From: Pseudomonas antarctica | Lineage (GTDB): Bacteria; Pseudomonadota; Gammaproteobacteria; Pseudomonadales; Pseudomonadaceae | Reading direction: 5' to 3' | Assembly (NCBI RefSeq): GCF_900624995.1 | Contig: NZ_UYXQ01000027.1 | Location: 1 to 54,828, forward strand | DNA: 54,828 nucleotides | Part shown: piece by piece, positions 38,955 through 50,641 of the stretch | Numbering within the stretch: the stretch's first letter is position 1 | Layout of the letters: each line of letters begins with the position of its first letter | Notes under the pieces: model-generated | Seen by the model: only the letters and a program-made list of their open reading frames with translations | Told to the model about the DNA's origin: nothing | Database searches by the model: none | Made by a program: the position numbers and the translations under genes

Positions 38955-41060
38955 TTAAACGCCCGAAGCCTTGGCTGCTGCTACGTCCTTGATGGACAGC
39001 TTGATACGGCCGCGGTTATCCACGTCCAGTACCAGCACTTCCACTTCCTGGCCTTCTTTCAGAATGTCGGTCACTTTCTCAACGCGAGCATCGCTCAGCA
39101 TGGAGATGTGAACCAGACCGTCTTTGCCCGGCAGGATGTTGACGAATGCGCCGAAGTCGACGATGCGCTCAACTTTACCGACGTAGATCTTGCCGATCTC
39201 TGCTTCAGCAGTGATACCCAGAACGCGCTGACGCGCCGCTTCTGCTGCTTCTTTGGTTTCGCCGAAGATCTTGATCGAGCCGTCGTCTTCGATATCGATC
39301 GAAGCCTTGGTCTCTTCGCAGATTGCACGAATGGTCGCGCCGCCTTTACCGATGACATCACGGATTTTGTCGGTGTCGATTTTCATCGCGATCATGGTCG
39401 GAGCATTTTCCGACAGTTCAGTACGGGACTGACCAATGATCTGATTCATCTGACCGAGGATGTTCAGGCGCGCTTCCAGGGCTTGGCCCAGAGCGATTTC
39501 CATGATCTCTTCGGTGATGCCTTTGATCTTGATGTCCATCTGCAGCGCGGTAACACCTTTAGCGGTACCGGCTACTTTGAAGTCCATGTCGCCCAGGTGG
39601 TCTTCGTCACCCAGGATGTCGGTCAGGATGGCAAACTTCTCGCCTTCTTTAACCAGGCCCATGGCGATACCGGCAACCGGCGCCTTCATCGGCACACCAG
39701 CGTCCATCAGCGCCAGGGAAGCACCGCAAACGGAAGCCATGGAGCTGGAACCGTTGGACTCGGTGATTTCCGACACAACACGGATGGTGTACGGGAACAC
39801 GTCAGCAGCAGGCAGCATGGCTGCAATCGAACGACGAGCCAGACGGCCGTGACCGATTTCGCGACGGCCAGCGCCACCCATGCGACCACACTCACCTACC
39901 GAGAACGGAGGGAAGTTGTAGTGCAGCATGAACGGGTCTTTTTTCTCGCCTTCCAGGGTGTCCAGCAGCTGTGCGTCACGGGCGGTGCCCAGTGTTGCAA
40001 CAACCAGGGCCTGGGTTTCGCCACGGGTGAACAGAGCCGAACCGTGGGTCTTAGGCAGAACACCGACTTCGATGTTCAGAGGGCGTACAGTTTTGGTGTC
40101 GCGGCCGTCGATACGTGGCTTGCCGTTTACGATGTTTTCGCGAACGGTGCGGTATTCGATTTCGCCGAAAGCTGCTTTGACTTCGCTGGAAGAAGGCTGG
40201 CCTTCTTCACCGGACAGCTTGGCAACAACCTGGTCTTTCAGCTCACCCAGGCGAGCGTAACGATCGGCCTTGATGGTGATGGTGTAAGCCTGGGAGATCG
40301 CGTCGCCGAACTCGGCACGGATAGCGCCCAGCAGAGCAGTGGCTTCAGGCTGTGGGGCCCAGGTCCAGGTTGGCTTGGCAGCTTCAGCAGCCAGTTCTTT
40401 AACAGCGTTGATCACAACCTGGAACTCATCGTGAGCAAACAGTACCGCACCCAGCATCTGGTCTTCGGTCAGCTCTTTGGCTTCCGATTCAACCATCAAC
40501 ACGGCTTCCGAAGTACCGGCAACGACCATGTCCAGGCTCGACGCTTTCTGTTGTTCGTAAGTCGGGTTCAGCAGGTAGCCGGTGCTTTCGTGGAAAGCAA
40601 CACGGGCGGCGCCGATTGGACCATCGAAAGGAATACCGGAGATGGCCAGGGCAGCCGAGGTACCGATCATCGCAGCGATGTCCGGATCGGTTTTCTTGCT
40701 CGTAGAAACGACGGTGCAGACAACCTGCACTTCGTTCATGAAGCCTTCTGGGAACAGCGGACGGATCGGACGGTCGATCAGTCGGGAAGTCAGGGTTTCT
40801 TTTTCGGAAGGACGGCCTTCACGCTTGAAGAAACCGCCAGGGATCTTACCGGCAGCGTAAGTCTTTTCCTGGTAGTGAACGGAAAGAGGGAAGAAGCCTT
40901 TGCTTGGGTCAGCGGTCTTGGCGCCAACAACGGTCACCAATACGGTGACGTCGTCATCAACGGTAACCAGCACTGCGCCGGAGGCTTGACGGGCGATACG
41001 GCCTGTCTCGAGGGTAACGGTCGACTGACCGAACTGGAATTTTTTGATAACCGGGTTCAC
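38955..41060 (-). CDS. pnp: Polyribonucleotide nucleotidyltransferase (PNPase)
   Basis: This 701-residue 3'-5' phosphorolytic exoribonuclease is part of the degradosome and needed for sRNA stability. Two RNase PH-like domains flank a helical linker. A KH domain ([16 protein letters not shown], ~564-580) and an S1 domain ([20 protein letters not shown], ~620-690) follow. It starts with GTG at 41060 after GGTAGGA. The 194-base gap after rpsO suits an autoregulatory leader cut by RNase III, as in E. coli, though I cannot show the stem. Confidence 0.97.
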   Translation of the reverse strand: MNPVIKKFQFGQSTVTLETGRIARQASGAVLVTVDDDVTVLVTVVGAKTADPSKGFFPLSVHYQEKTYAAGKIPGGFFKREGRPSEKETLTSRLIDRPIRPLFPEGFMNEVQVVCTVVSTSKKTDPDIAAMIGTSAALAISGIPFDGPIGAARVAFHESTGYLLNPTYEQQKASSLDMVVAGTSEAVLMVESEAKELTEDQMLGAVLFAHDEFQVVINAVKELAAEAAKPTWTWAPQPEATALLGAIRAEFGDAISQAYTITIKADRYARLGELKDQVVAKLSGEEGQPSSSEVKAAFGEIEYRTVRENIVNGKPRIDGRDTKTVRPLNIEVGVLPKTHGSALFTRGETQALVVATLGTARDAQLLDTLEGEKKDPFMLHYNFPPFSVGECGRMGGAGRREIGHGRLARRSIAAMLPAADVFPYTIRVVSEITESNGSSSMASVCGASLALMDAGVPMKAPVAGIAMGLVKEGEKFAILTDILGDEDHLGDMDFKVAGTAKGVTALQMDIKIKGITEEIMEIALGQALEARLNILGQMNQIIGQSRTELSENAPTMIAMKIDTDKIRDVIGKGGATIRAICEETKASIDIEDDGSIKIFGETKEAAEAARQRVLGITAEAEIGKIYVGKVERIVDFGAFVNILPGKDGLVHISMLSDARVEKVTDILKEGQEVEVLVLDVDNRGRIKLSIKDVAAAKASGV

Positions 41061-41254
41061 GGTGTCCTACCTTCTTTGTGGCTCTTGGGGAACTTGTCTT
41101 CTTGCGAAATTCTTGGGCAATGTCGGGAATCGGCCCGAGCCTGGTCCAGGGTAAAACGTGTATCCAGATAAAACTTGAGGCTGGGAGCCTGCCATGGGCC
41201 AGCGGGAACCCCACTGACACACGGCAGACAACCAACCTCTAGCGCAATCGCTGA

Positions 41255-41524
41255 TTAGCGACGCAGACCCAGGCGACCGATCAGAGTCTGATAACGACCC
41301 AGATCCTTGCCTTTCAGGTAGTCCAGCAGCTTACGGCGCTGGTTTACCATGCGGATCAGACCACGACGGGAGTGGTGATCTTTACCGTTGGCCTTGAAGT
41401 GACCTTGCAGCTTGTTGATGTTGTGGGTCAGCAGTGCAACTTGCACTTCTGGCGAACCAGTGTCACCAACAGCTTGCTGATAGTCAGCTACGATTTGTGC
41501 TTTTTCTTGAACGTCGAGAGCCAT
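41255..41524 (-). CDS. rpsO: 30S ribosomal protein S15
   Basis: This 89-residue primary binder of 16S rRNA is at the family length. Its landmarks are [14 protein letters not shown] and [21 protein letters not shown]. It is autoregulated through its own leader in E. coli. Here 115 bases separate it from truB. It lies in the conserved truB-rpsO-pnp order. Confidence 0.98.
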   Translation of the reverse strand: MALDVQEKAQIVADYQQAVGDTGSPEVQVALLTHNINKLQGHFKANGKDHHSRRGLIRMVNQRRKLLDYLKGKDLGRYQTLIGRLGLRR

Positions 41525-41639
41525 GAGGCAATCCTTTTTTCAGGAAACCACCCAAAGGGCAGTTTCAACAGGCCAGGGACAAATCCCTGTATCTAAAAAT
41601 GAGTGTTGACCGTGCCTGTTAACAGCCACACTCGTCCGG

Positions 41640-42557
41640 TCATTCTGACCGAATCAGTCGACGCGGCGCGATGCGCCCGTCTTCGCTCACTTCACCGATA
41701 CCGATAAAGCGACCGTTATGATCCTGTACCCGCACCATACCGAACTTCGGAGCGTCCGGGGCACGTACCGGCTGGCCATTGAGCCAGTAGAACGCGCTGT
41801 GCTCCGAAAAGTGCAGCAATGGCCAATCGAGCAAACCGCTGTCCGATGGCATCAGGAAGCGATCAACTGCTTCATTGCCGCCTTCGGCATGTACCGCTTC
41901 CAACTCTTCCAGCGTAACCGTCTGGGCCAGGCAGAAAGGCCCGGCCTGAGTGCGTCGCAACTCAGCAACGTACGCGCCGCAACCGAGCTTTTCACCAATA
42001 TCTTCCACCAGGGTACGGATATAGGTGCCTTTGCTGCAGTCCACGGCCAGCCGGGCAGTGTCGCCTTCACAGGCGAGCAATTCCAAGCGCGCAATAGTAA
42101 CAGAACGCGGTTCGCGCTCCACTACTTCACCCGCACGTGCCAGCTTGTATAGAGGCTGGCCATCACGTTTGAGCGCCGAGTACATCGGCGGTATCTGACT
42201 GATTTGCCCACGAAAACCGGGTAAAGCAGCTTCAATATCAGCACGACCAACGGTCACGTCCCGAACCTGCAAAACATCACCTTCGGCATCGGCCGTGGTG
42301 GTGGTCTTGCCAAGCTGCATCAGGGTTTCGTAACCCTTGTCGGAATCGAGCAGGTATTGCGAGAACTTGGTCGCCTCACCAAAGCACAGCGGCAGCACGC
42401 CGGTGGCCAACGGGTCGAGACTGCCGGTATGCCCGGCCTTCTCGGCATTGAGCAGCCAGCGGACTTTCTGCAACGCGGCATTGGAGGTAAAACCAATGGG
42501 CTTGTCGAGCAGAATGATGCCGCTGACGTTGCGACGGATACGTTTGACCTGAGCCAC
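41640..42557 (-). CDS. truB: tRNA pseudouridine(55) synthase
   Basis: This 305-residue enzyme converts U55 in the T-loop of tRNAs and acts as a tRNA chaperone. The catalytic aspartate is in [16 protein letters not shown] near residue 45, and a C-terminal PUA-like domain follows. The start is a GTG (42555-42557) with GGAG seven bases before it, three bases after the rbfA stop. Confidence 0.97.
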   Translation of the reverse strand: MAQVKRIRRNVSGIILLDKPIGFTSNAALQKVRWLLNAEKAGHTGSLDPLATGVLPLCFGEATKFSQYLLDSDKGYETLMQLGKTTTTADAEGDVLQVRDVTVGRADIEAALPGFRGQISQIPPMYSALKRDGQPLYKLARAGEVVEREPRSVTIARLELLACEGDTARLAVDCSKGTYIRTLVEDIGEKLGCGAYVAELRRTQAGPFCLAQTVTLEELEAVHAEGGNEAVDRFLMPSDSGLLDWPLLHFSEHSAFYWLNGQPVRAPDAPKFGMVRVQDHNGRFIGIGEVSEDGRIAPRRLIRSE

Positions 42558-42560
42558 CGC

Positions 42561-42956
42561 TTACTCCTTGGCGTCTTCAGGTGTGGACGGGTGCTGGCTG
42601 TCTTCAGCCACGGCGCGCTCGATCAGCGCCGACAGGTGCGCTCCACGCACGACGCTTTCGTCGTAGTGGAAGTGCAACTGAGGCACGCTGCGCAGCTTCA
42701 TTTCACGGGCCAATTGCATACGCAGGAAACCTGCGGCCGCATTCAGCACCTTGATGCTTTGCGCGATTTCTTCGCTGCTGTCCTGCCCCATCACGGTGAT
42801 GAAGATCTTCGCGTGACCAACGTCGCGGCTCACTTCAACGGCGGTGATGGTGACCAGGCCAACACGGGGATCTTTGACTTCGCGACGGATCAGTTGGGCC
42901 AGCTCGCGCTGCATCTGATCGCCGATACGCTGGGTACGGCTGTATTCTTTTGCCAT
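42561..42956 (-). CDS. rbfA: 30S ribosome-binding factor RbfA
   Basis: This 131-residue, single KH-like-domain protein assists 16S rRNA maturation and cold adaptation. It includes [24 protein letters not shown] and the AKIFITVMG strand. Its stop is three bases from the truB GTG. A 159-base gap with a strong hairpin separates it from infB. Confidence 0.96.
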   Translation of the reverse strand: MAKEYSRTQRIGDQMQRELAQLIRREVKDPRVGLVTITAVEVSRDVGHAKIFITVMGQDSSEEIAQSIKVLNAAAGFLRMQLAREMKLRSVPQLHFHYDESVVRGAHLSALIERAVAEDSQHPSTPEDAKE

Positions 42957-43010
42957 GTCTTGTTACCTGTTACTGCCACACGGTGAAACCCGTGGGGTCT
43001 GAAAGCGGCA

Positions 43011-43044
43011 AACGCCCGGCCTGACAAAAGCCAGACCGGGCGTT
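43011..43044 (-). repeat. Hairpin in the infB-rbfA gap
   Basis: AACGCCCGG (43011-43019) pairs perfectly with CCGGGCGTT (43036-43044), with a partly paired 16-base interior. It is not followed by a T-run, so it may slow transcription or be an RNase processing point between infB and rbfA. Confidence 0.55.
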
Positions 43045-43115
43045 GCGTTTAGAGTCCGTACGCTACGCGGGGCATTTGTGTGCCCACACGCTGCGTGGCT
43101 CCGGAAGTGCGCGAG

Positions 43116-45641
43116 TTAGAGGCTGCGAGCAACCTGAACCTTCTCGTAGACTTCGATCTTGTCGCCAGCCTTGACGTCGTTGTAGCTCTTGACGCCGATA
43201 CCGCATTCCATGCCAGCACGTACTTCAGAAGCGTCATCCTTGAAGCGGCGCAGGGATTCCAGCTCGCCTTCGAAGATAACGATGTCTTCACGCAGTACAC
43301 GGATTGGACGGTTACGGTGCACAACACCTTCGATAACCATGCAACCGGCGATCGCGCCGAACTTCGGCGAACGGAACACATCACGCACCTCGGCAACACC
43401 CAGGATGTTCTCCCGGACGTCACTGCCAAGCATGCCGGTAAGGGCTTTCTTGACGTCTTCGATGATGTCGTAGATGACGTTGTAGTAACGCATGTCCAAG
43501 CCTTCCTGCTCGACGATCTTACGAGCGCCAGCATCGGCACGCACGTTGAAACCGAACAGTACAGCGTTGGAAGCCAGTGCCAGGTTGGCGTCGGACTCGG
43601 TGATACCACCGACACCGCCACCGACAACACGCACTTGCACTTCGTCGTTACCCAGGCCATTCAAGGCGCCGTTCAACGCTTCGAGGGAACCACGGACATC
43701 AGATTTGAGGACGATGTTGAGCGTCTTCTTCTCTGCCTGACCCATGTTTTCGAAGATGTTTTCCAGCTTGCCGGCGTGAGCACGGGCCAGTTTGACTTCG
43801 CGGAACTTGCCTTGACGGAACAGAGCCACTTCACGGGCTTTCTTCTCGTCGGCAACCACGCTCATCTCGTCGCCAGCGTCCGGGGTACCGTCCAGGCCGA
43901 GAATCTCGACAGGGATGGAAGGACCGGCTTCTTTGATTGGCTTGCCGTTCTCATCAAGCATGGCACGTACACGGCCATAGTTCGAACCGACCAGCACCAT
44001 GTCGCCTTGGCGCAGGGTACCGTCTTGAACCAGAACCGTTGCAACCGGGCCACGACCTTTGTCGAGACGCGATTCAACCACAACACCGCGACCAGGAGCC
44101 GATGGCGTTGCTTTCAGTTCGAGTACTTCAGCTTGCAGCAGAACCGCTTCGAGCAGTTCGTCTACACCGGTACCGACTTTCGCCGAAACCGAAACGAACG
44201 GCGTATCACCGCCCCACTCTTCGGAAGTCACGCCGTGAACCGACAGCTCGCTACGGATGCGATCGAGATCAGCGCCCGGCTTGTCGATTTTGTTCACCGC
44301 AACAACCAGTGGAACACCAGCGGCCTTAGCGTGCTGGACAGCTTCAATGGTCTGCGGCATCACGCCGTCGTCCGCTGCAACTACCAGGATCACGATGTCA
44401 GTCGCCTTGGCACCACGGGCACGCATTGCGGTAAACGCGGCGTGACCTGGGGTGTCGAGGAAGGTGACCATGCCGCGTTCGGTTTCAACGTGGTACGCAC
44501 CGATGTGCTGGGTGATACCGCCGGCTTCGCCAGCAGCTACCTTGGCACGACGGATGTAGTCGAGCAGGGAAGTCTTACCATGGTCAACGTGGCCCATTAC
44601 GGTCACAACTGGCGCACGGGAGAAGGTTTCACCTTCAAACTTCAGGGACTCGGCCAGGGAATCTTCCAAGGCAGTGTCGCTCACCAGGGTCACTTTATGG
44701 CCCAACTCTTCAGCCACAAGCTGAGCAGTTTCCTGATCAAGTACCTGGTTGATGGTCGCTGGGGTACCCAGTTTGAACATGAACTTGATGATTTCAGCAG
44801 CCTTCACCGACATCTGATTGGCGAGGTCGCCAACAGAAATGGTCTCGCCGATCTGCACATCACGCACGACAGGGCCGGTTGGGCTCTGGAAACCGTGGGC
44901 ATTGCGTTTTTTCAGCTTGGCCTTGCCGCGACCACCACGACGGAAGCTATCGCTTTCTTCGTCAGTAGTACGTGGGGCAACGCGTGGAGCAGGCGCTTTC
45001 TCTTTGACCGAGGCACGGTGTGGAGCGTTTTTACGCTCGCCATCGCCACCACCACCGCGACGATTGTTATCGTCGGCACGTGGCTTGTCCGGACGCCGAG
45101 GCTCGTCGCGCTTGCGAGCGTCTGCTGCAGGAGCAGGTGCGGCGGCAACCGGAGCGGCCTCACGCACAGCTTCAACAGGTGCGCTAGGCGCGGCGACCGC
45201 TTCAGTACCAGCAGGTTGCGCAGCAGCAGGCTGGCGACGCGCTTCTTCTTCGGCGCGACGCTTGGATTCTTCTTCAGCCTTCTGACGAGCAGCATTTTCT
45301 ACTGCGCGACGTTCTTCCAGTTCGCGTTTGCGCTCGGCTTCGATTTCTTCCGGGCTGCGCTGTACGAAGACTTTCTTCTTGCGTACTTCAACGCTAATGC
45401 TCTTGCTACCAGCAACACGCAGGGTGCTGGTGGTTTTGCGCTGCAATGTAATCTTGCGCGGTTCTTCCACTTTCGCCTTGTGGCTGCTCTTCAAGTGAGT
45501 CAGCAAAGACTGCTTCTCACTGTCGCTCACACCTTCGTCGGCGGCGGTGTGCGGCAGACCTGCCTCACGCATCTGCTGCAACAGGCGCTCTACCGGTGTT
45601 TTGACCTCATCGGCCAGTTGTTTCACCGTGACTTGCGTCAT
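43116..45641 (-). CDS. infB: Translation initiation factor IF-2
   Basis: This 841-residue GTPase brings fMet-tRNA to the 30S subunit. An N-terminal IF2N domain ([21 protein letters not shown]) is followed by a charged, low-complexity Ala/Glu/Arg/Pro region (~95-250). The G domain has [10 protein letters not shown] (G1), DTPGHA and NKID, and the C-terminal fMet-tRNA-binding domains follow. It starts 27 bases after nusA. Confidence 0.98.
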   Translation of the reverse strand: MTQVTVKQLADEVKTPVERLLQQMREAGLPHTAADEGVSDSEKQSLLTHLKSSHKAKVEEPRKITLQRKTTSTLRVAGSKSISVEVRKKKVFVQRSPEEIEAERKRELEERRAVENAARQKAEEESKRRAEEEARRQPAAAQPAGTEAVAAPSAPVEAVREAAPVAAAPAPAADARKRDEPRRPDKPRADDNNRRGGGGDGERKNAPHRASVKEKAPAPRVAPRTTDEESDSFRRGGRGKAKLKKRNAHGFQSPTGPVVRDVQIGETISVGDLANQMSVKAAEIIKFMFKLGTPATINQVLDQETAQLVAEELGHKVTLVSDTALEDSLAESLKFEGETFSRAPVVTVMGHVDHGKTSLLDYIRRAKVAAGEAGGITQHIGAYHVETERGMVTFLDTPGHAAFTAMRARGAKATDIVILVVAADDGVMPQTIEAVQHAKAAGVPLVVAVNKIDKPGADLDRIRSELSVHGVTSEEWGGDTPFVSVSAKVGTGVDELLEAVLLQAEVLELKATPSAPGRGVVVESRLDKGRGPVATVLVQDGTLRQGDMVLVGSNYGRVRAMLDENGKPIKEAGPSIPVEILGLDGTPDAGDEMSVVADEKKAREVALFRQGKFREVKLARAHAGKLENIFENMGQAEKKTLNIVLKSDVRGSLEALNGALNGLGNDEVQVRVVGGGVGGITESDANLALASNAVLFGFNVRADAGARKIVEQEGLDMRYYNVIYDIIEDVKKALTGMLGSDVRENILGVAEVRDVFRSPKFGAIAGCMVIEGVVHRNRPIRVLREDIVIFEGELESLRRFKDDASEVRAGMECGIGVKSYNDVKAGDKIEVYEKVQVARSL

Positions 45642-45668
45642 GCACTTCTCTCCTCAGGCCGCGCCTAG

Positions 45669-47150
45669 TTACTCGAACCAATGGGCTCGGGCGGCCATGA
45701 TCAACTTGCCGGCACGATCATCGTCAATGCCGTCGATGTCGAGCAGATCGTCAATAGACTGCTCGGCCAGGTCTTCGCGGGTAATTACGCCGCGCACCGC
45801 CAGTTCCATCGCCAAATCCTTGTCCATACCCTCAAGCGAGAGCAGGTCTTCGGCCGGATGGGCGTCTGCCAGCTTTTCCTCAGTAGCGATGGCTTTAGTC
45901 AACAAACGATCCTTGGCGCGAGCGCGAAGCTCGTTGACGGTGTCTTCGTCAAAGCCGTCGATGTTGAGCATTTCTTCCAACGGTACGTAGGCAATCTCTT
46001 CCAGGCTGGTGAAGCCTTCATCTACCAGCACCTGTGCCAGGTCTTCGTCGACTTCCAACTCGTCGATGAAGTTGCGCAGGATGTCACCGGTTTCAGCTTG
46101 CTGCTTAGCCTGGATGTCCGATTCGGTCATCACGTTCAGGGTCCAACCGGTCAGTTGGCTGGCCAGACGCACGTTCTGACCACCACGACCAATGGCCTGA
46201 GCCAGATTGTCTGCGCCAACGGCGATGTCCATTGCATGGGCATCTTCGTCGACGATAATTGCCGCCACTTCAGCCGGCGACATGGCGTTGATCACGAACT
46301 GCGCCGGGTTATCGTCCCACAGGACGATGTCCACACGCTCACCGCCCAATTCGCCCGACACTGCCTGGACGCGCGAACCACGCATACCAATGCAAGCGCC
46401 CTGCGGGTCGATGCGTTTGTCCTTGGAACGGACCGCGATCTTGGCGCGCGAACCCGGGTCGCGGGACGCTGCCATGACTTCGATCAGGCCTTCGGCGATT
46501 TCCGGCACTTCGATACGGAACAGCTCAATCAGCATTTCCGGCGCGGTACGCGACAGGATCAACTGAGGGCCGCGGTTCTCGGTGCGGATTTCCTTGAGCA
46601 GCGCACGCAAACGCACGCCGACACGGAAAGTTTCGCGAGAGATGATGTCTTCGCGAGCCAGCAACGCTTCAGCGTTGTTGCCCAAGTCGACGATCACGTT
46701 GTCGCGGGTAACTTTTTTCACGGTGCCGGAGATGATTTCACCCAAGCGCTCGCGATAAGCGTCAACGACCTGAGCGCGCTCGGCTTCGCGAACCTTCTGC
46801 ACGATGACCTGCTTGGCAGTCTGTGCAGCAATACGGCCGAATTCGATCGATTCGATCTTTTCTTCGACGACATCACCGACATTGGCGCCAGGGTGCGTTT
46901 GCGCAACCTTGCTTGGCCAGGTTTCGATGGCCGGATCATCAAGATCGGCTTCTTCGACGACTGTCCAGCGACGGAAAGTCTCATAGGCACCGGTGTGGCG
47001 GTTGATTTCCACACGCAGATCAACTTCGTCTTCAAAACGCTTTTTGGTAGCAGTGGCCAGGGCCAGCTCCAGCGCCTCAAAAATCACGTTTGCCGGTACG
47101 CCCTTTTCATTGGATACCGACTCAACAACCAGCAGTACTTCTTTGCTCAT
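45669..47150 (-). CDS. nusA: Transcription termination/antitermination factor NusA
   Basis: This 493-residue RNA polymerase-associated factor has an N-terminal domain, S1 ([14 protein letters not shown], ~138-152), two KH domains ([17 protein letters not shown]) and two C-terminal acidic-repeat domains. The ATG at 47150 is chosen because [18 protein letters not shown] is the family N-terminus and seven extra upstream codons are unsupported. It follows rimP after 47 bases. Confidence 0.97.
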   Translation of the reverse strand: MSKEVLLVVESVSNEKGVPANVIFEALELALATATKKRFEDEVDLRVEINRHTGAYETFRRWTVVEEADLDDPAIETWPSKVAQTHPGANVGDVVEEKIESIEFGRIAAQTAKQVIVQKVREAERAQVVDAYRERLGEIISGTVKKVTRDNVIVDLGNNAEALLAREDIISRETFRVGVRLRALLKEIRTENRGPQLILSRTAPEMLIELFRIEVPEIAEGLIEVMAASRDPGSRAKIAVRSKDKRIDPQGACIGMRGSRVQAVSGELGGERVDIVLWDDNPAQFVINAMSPAEVAAIIVDEDAHAMDIAVGADNLAQAIGRGGQNVRLASQLTGWTLNVMTESDIQAKQQAETGDILRNFIDELEVDEDLAQVLVDEGFTSLEEIAYVPLEEMLNIDGFDEDTVNELRARAKDRLLTKAIATEEKLADAHPAEDLLSLEGMDKDLAMELAVRGVITREDLAEQSIDDLLDIDGIDDDRAGKLIMAARAHWFE

Positions 47151-47197
47151 CGTACGCCTCGCCTTTCGCAAGCCATTGGATCCGCGGGATCCGCGTC

Positions 47198-47656
47198 TCA
47201 GTCAAAACTGGGAATAATGTTGGCCTTGTCGATCATATCGATCGGCAACAGGAATTCATGGTCTTCTACCTGCACCACGACATCCTGTTCTTCTACACCG
47301 CGCAGAAGGCCCTGAAAGTTGCGTCGCCCCTCAAAGGGAGAGCGCAGCTTGATCTTCACTTGTTCACCGGCAAATTTTGCAAACTGATCAATAGTGAACA
47401 GTGGGCGTTCCATGCCAGGCGAGGAAACTTCGAGGGTGTATTCAACAGAGATCGGATCTTCAACATCCAGCACACCGCTGATCTGACGGCTGACAATGGC
47501 ACAATCGTCCACCAGCACGCCGCCCTCTTTATCAATATAAACGCGCAACATTGAGTGGCGACCTTGAGCCGAAAACTCAATACCCCAGCATTCATAGCCT
47601 AGGGCCACGACCACCGGGGCCAACAAGGCCTGCAACTCTTCTAGCTTGCTCGACAC
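47198..47656 (-). CDS. rimP: Ribosome maturation factor RimP
   Basis: This 152-residue protein is needed for 30S assembly. It includes [21 protein letters not shown], the [22 protein letters not shown] core and [11 protein letters not shown] chose GTG at 47656: GAGGGG lies six to seven bases upstream and the residue count matches the family. An ATG six codons earlier lies before that ribosome-binding site. Three hairpins separate it from tRNA-fMet. Confidence 0.95.
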   Translation of the reverse strand: MSSKLEELQALLAPVVVALGYECWGIEFSAQGRHSMLRVYIDKEGGVLVDDCAIVSRQISGVLDVEDPISVEYTLEVSSPGMERPLFTIDQFAKFAGEQVKIKLRSPFEGRRNFQGLLRGVEEQDVVVQVEDHEFLLPIDMIDKANIIPSFD

Positions 47657-47693
47657 CTGAACCCCCTCGTGCATGTATGTGCATGCTGTGCAA

Positions 47694-47719
47694 AATAAAA
47701 AAATGGGCGAAACGCCCAT
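47694..47719 (-). terminator. Intrinsic terminator just before rimP
   Basis: A stem ATGGGCG/CGCCCAT (47703-47709 with 47713-47719) followed leftwards by about seven Ts, then ATTTTG. It is only ~40 bases before the rimP GTG, so read-through or antitermination would govern the rimP-nusA operon. Confidence 0.85.
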
Positions 47720-47725
47720 CCTTGA

Positions 47726-47747
47726 AACGCCGTCGAACAGCGGCGTT
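47726..47747 (-). repeat. Second hairpin before rimP
   Basis: AACGCCG (47726-47732) pairs with CGGCGTT (47741-47747) around an eight-base loop. It sits between two terminators and could form part of an alternative fold; it shares no arm sequence with them. Confidence 0.6.
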
Positions 47748-47763
47748 GAAAGTGTCCAGCTAA

Positions 47764-47786
47764 CAAAAAGCCCCTTAAAAGGGGCT
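47764..47786 (-). terminator. tRNA-fMet terminator
   Basis: AGCCCCTT (47769-47776) pairs with AAGGGGCT (47779-47786), followed leftwards by TTTTTG. It lies ten bases past the tRNA-fMet 3' end. Confidence 0.85.
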
Positions 47787-47796
47787 CCGCTAAAAC

Positions 47797-47873
<77 letters not shown>

Positions 47874-47940
47874 ACAAAGCTGGGGCGGAAGTATACGACC
47901 GATCCCTTACAGGGTCAATGTAACCTTCCACCTACAAGAA

Positions 47941-47958
47941 AGCCCGCAACAGCGGGCT
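47941..47958 (-). terminator. tRNA-Leu terminator
   Basis: AGCCCGC (47941-47947) pairs with GCGGGCT (47952-47958), followed leftwards by TTTCTTG. It separates tRNA-Leu from tRNA-fMet, which probably has its own promoter in between. Confidence 0.8.
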
Positions 47959-47969
47959 CTCCTGATAAT

Positions 47970-48055
47970 TGGTACCGAGAAGGGGACTCGAACCCCTACA
48001 CCCTATGGGCACAACCACCTCAAGGTTGCGTGTCTACCAATTCCACCACCTCGGC
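47970..48055 (-). tRNA. tRNA-Leu (GAG)
   Basis: An 86-base type II tRNA with a long variable arm and encoded CCA. The anticodon stem CAACC/GGTTG encloses TTGAGGT, giving anticodon GAG for CUC/CUU codons. It follows the secG stop by 22 bases, and is likely processed from a longer transcript. Confidence 0.96.
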
Positions 48056-48077
48056 AATACAGCGTTTACAACCCTTC

Positions 48078-48461
48078 TTACTTCTGCTCTTGAGCTGGAG
48101 GTACGTCAGTCGCTGGAGTAGCCGACTTTTGCTCTTGAAGCACCGGGACATCATCAGAAGCCGGTTTTGCTTTTGGTACTTCCAACACTGCTGGGTTTGG
48201 GAGGCCTACTTGAGTCAGCACATGAGCTTTCTCTTTAGCATAGTAACCTAACCCCAAGCTGGTTATGAAGAAACCGGCGGCAAGTATAGCAGTAAACTTA
48301 CTAAGAAAGGTAGAGGAACCTTGGCTTCCGAACACAGTATTTGAAGCACCTGCACCGAAAGACGCACCAGCATCCGCACCTTTACCCTGTTGCAACAAAA
48401 CCAGGGCAATTACGCCCAAGGCAGCCAACAGATGAAAAACGACTACGACTGTTTCCAGCAT
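48078..48461 (-). CDS. secG: Preprotein translocase subunit SecG
   Basis: This 127-residue inner-membrane protein aids SecYEG. It has two helices (~3-22 and ~52-72) around the conserved [17 protein letters not shown] loop. The C-terminal ~40 residues are a Pro/Gln/Lys-rich tail with repeated PA-D-VP-QEQK-like units, longer than E. coli SecG. The ATG at 48461 is chosen because [12 protein letters not shown] begins the family; the upstream frame overlaps tpiA. It starts four bases after the tpiA stop. Confidence 0.95.
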   Translation of the reverse strand: MLETVVVVFHLLAALGVIALVLLQQGKGADAGASFGAGASNTVFGSQGSSTFLSKFTAILAAGFFITSLGLGYYAKEKAHVLTQVGLPNPAVLEVPKAKPASDDVPVLQEQKSATPATDVPPAQEQK

Positions 48462-48465
48462 TTTT

Positions 48466-49221
48466 TCAGTTTCCCGCGGCGCGACAGATCGCACCGAACT
48501 CATCTGCATTCAGGGAAGCTCCACCAATGAGCCCCCCATCGATATCCGGCATGCCGAACAGTTCGACCGCATTGGCCGCCTTCACGCTGCCGCCGTATAG
48601 AAGCCGCACACCTTGTGCGATTTCAGAATTCTCTGCCGCCAACTGCGCGCGGATGGCTGCGTGCACATCCTGCGCCTGTTGCGGTGTAGCAGTCAGCCCG
48701 GTGCCAATGGCCCAGACCGGCTCGTAAGCAATTACTGCCTTTGCAAATGCACCAACACCCAACTCCTCAATGATGCTGCCCAGCTGACGCGAGACAACCT
48801 CAAGAGTCTTGCCCGACTCACGCTGCTCAAGGGTCTCCCCTATGCACAACACCGGAATCAGGCCACAAGCCTGTGCTGCTGCGAACTTGCGATTGAGTGT
48901 CCCATCACGTTCGCCCATCATCTGACGGCGCTCGGAGTGCCCGACAAGCACATAGGAACAACCCGCATCTACCAGCTGACTCGGCGAAATCTCACCGGTC
49001 AACGCACCTTGCATGGGCTCCACCGCAGAATTCTGCGCGCCGACCTGAATCGACTTACCTTTCAAGCCATCAACCACCTGGTTGATATGCAAGCAAGGCG
49101 GAAAAACCGCGACATCAACACCGCTAGGCAAGGCCAAGTGACGAAGGCCGTTTATCAGCTCAGCGACACTGGCGCGGGTACCGTGCATCTTCCAGTTACC
49201 AGCTACCATAGTGCGACGCAT
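48466..49221 (-). CDS. tpiA: Triosephosphate isomerase
   Basis: This 251-residue TIM-barrel enzyme interconverts glyceraldehyde-3-phosphate and dihydroxyacetone phosphate. The catalytic lysine is in NWKMHG (about residue 11), the His in VLVGHSERR (~96), and the glutamate in [12 protein letters not shown] (~166). It starts 66 bases after glmM and is followed by secG, a typical Pseudomonas order. Confidence 0.98.
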   Translation of the reverse strand: MRRTMVAGNWKMHGTRASVAELINGLRHLALPSGVDVAVFPPCLHINQVVDGLKGKSIQVGAQNSAVEPMQGALTGEISPSQLVDAGCSYVLVGHSERRQMMGERDGTLNRKFAAAQACGLIPVLCIGETLEQRESGKTLEVVSRQLGSIIEELGVGAFAKAVIAYEPVWAIGTGLTATPQQAQDVHAAIRAQLAAENSEIAQGVRLLYGGSVKAANAVELFGMPDIDGGLIGGASLNADEFGAICRAAGN

Positions 49222-49287
49222 GCTGTACCTCGTCGGTCAAAGTGGGCGCAGATGTTACCCAACCACATCATCACTGGCAAGCCGAAT

Positions 49288-50625
49288 TCAGGCGCAAATT
49301 TCAGTTACCAGTTTTGCCAGGTCCTCGGCATGGCCGCGAACCTGTGCTTCGTCTTCACCTTCGACCATGACACGCACCAAAGGCTCTGTGCCGGACTTGC
49401 GCAGCAACACGCGCCCACGCCCCGCCATTGCCTGGGTCACGCGCTCGCAGGCGTCTTTGACAGCAGGGTGCTCGATCGGGTTTTCACCACCGGCGAAACG
49501 CACATTGAGCAGAACTTGCGGGCACTTGCGCAACGCCTGACGCGCCTGAGCGAGACTCTCTTCGCGACGACGCAAGGACAGCAACACTTGCAGCGCAGCA
49601 ATAATGGCATCGCCCGTGGTGGTGTGCTGGAAGCAGACAACATGCCCGGAGTTCTCACCGCCCACCAGCCAGTTACGCTCCAGCAGCTCGGCGATTACAT
49701 AGCGGTCACCGACATTGGCGCGAACAAATGGGATCCCCAGCTCCGCCAAGGCCAGCTCAAGCCCTAGATTGCTCATCAGTGTACCGACAACGCCACCTTG
49801 CAGCTTGTTACGCTCATGCAGGTCGCGGGCAATGATAAACAGCAGGTCATCGCCATCAACTACGGTACCGGTATGATCCACCATCAACACGCGGTCACCG
49901 TCGCCATCAAAGGCGATACCCAAGTCAGCATGCTCAGCCAGAACGGACGCCTGCAGCTGCTCCATGTGGGTAGAGCCGCAGTTATCGTTGATATTCAAAC
50001 CATTAGGCTGGGCCGACAGCACTGTCACGTCGGCGCCGAGCTCCTTGAATACACTCGGGGCGACTTTGTAGGTTGCACCGTGTGCGCAATCGACAACGAT
50101 CTTCAGCCCGGCAAAATTGGTGCTGGACGGCACGCTGCTTTTGCAGAACTCGATATAACGGCCAGAGGCGTCATTGATGCGCGAGACCTTGCCCAGCTTG
50201 CTGGACTCGACCACCGTCATCGGCGCATCCAACAGCTCTTCAATCATCAGCTCAATCTCGTCCGGCAGCTTGGTGCCCTGGCCCGAAAAGAACTTGATGC
50301 CATTGTCATCATGGGGATTGTGCGAGGCACTGATCACGATACCGGCTTCAGCGTGAAAGGTACGCGTCAGGTAGGCGATCGCCGGTGTCGGCATAGGGCC
50401 CAGCAGCATTACATCAGCACCGGCGGCAGACAAACCCGCCTCCAGCGCCGATTCAAACATATACCCCGAAATTCGGGTGTCTTTGCCCACCAGGATGCGG
50501 CACGCGCCCATGCTGCGGAACGCCATGCCTGCCGCCCAACCCAGCTTGAGCATGAAATCAGGAGTAATCGGGAATTCGCCGACCCGACCACGAATACCGT
50601 CGGTGCCAAAATATTTTTTAGTCAT
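49288..50625 (-). CDS. glmM: Phosphoglucosamine mutase
   Basis: This 445-residue enzyme converts glucosamine-6-phosphate to glucosamine-1-phosphate for peptidoglycan and LPS precursors. The phospho-serine active site is in [15 protein letters not shown] (Ser near 102). The metal loop DGDGDRVLM and the C-terminal phosphate-binding [15 protein letters not shown] are present. It starts 16 bases after folP. Confidence 0.97.
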   Translation of the reverse strand: MTKKYFGTDGIRGRVGEFPITPDFMLKLGWAAGMAFRSMGACRILVGKDTRISGYMFESALEAGLSAAGADVMLLGPMPTPAIAYLTRTFHAEAGIVISASHNPHDDNGIKFFSGQGTKLPDEIELMIEELLDAPMTVVESSKLGKVSRINDASGRYIEFCKSSVPSSTNFAGLKIVVDCAHGATYKVAPSVFKELGADVTVLSAQPNGLNINDNCGSTHMEQLQASVLAEHADLGIAFDGDGDRVLMVDHTGTVVDGDDLLFIIARDLHERNKLQGGVVGTLMSNLGLELALAELGIPFVRANVGDRYVIAELLERNWLVGGENSGHVVCFQHTTTGDAIIAALQVLLSLRRREESLAQARQALRKCPQVLLNVRFAGGENPIEHPAVKDACERVTQAMAGRGRVLLRKSGTEPLVRVMVEGEDEAQVRGHAEDLAKLVTEICA

Positions 50626-50641
50626 AAGTGCTCCATCATTC

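Noticed and set aside
39108..41171. 687-codon open frame antisense to pnp
   Set aside because: Typical shadow frame in a GC-rich gene with strong codon bias; pnp carries all expected motifs.
43080..45668. 862-codon open frame antisense to infB
   Set aside because: It is the mirror of a GC-rich, well-conserved gene; its protein has no recognisable domain and no ribosome-binding site.
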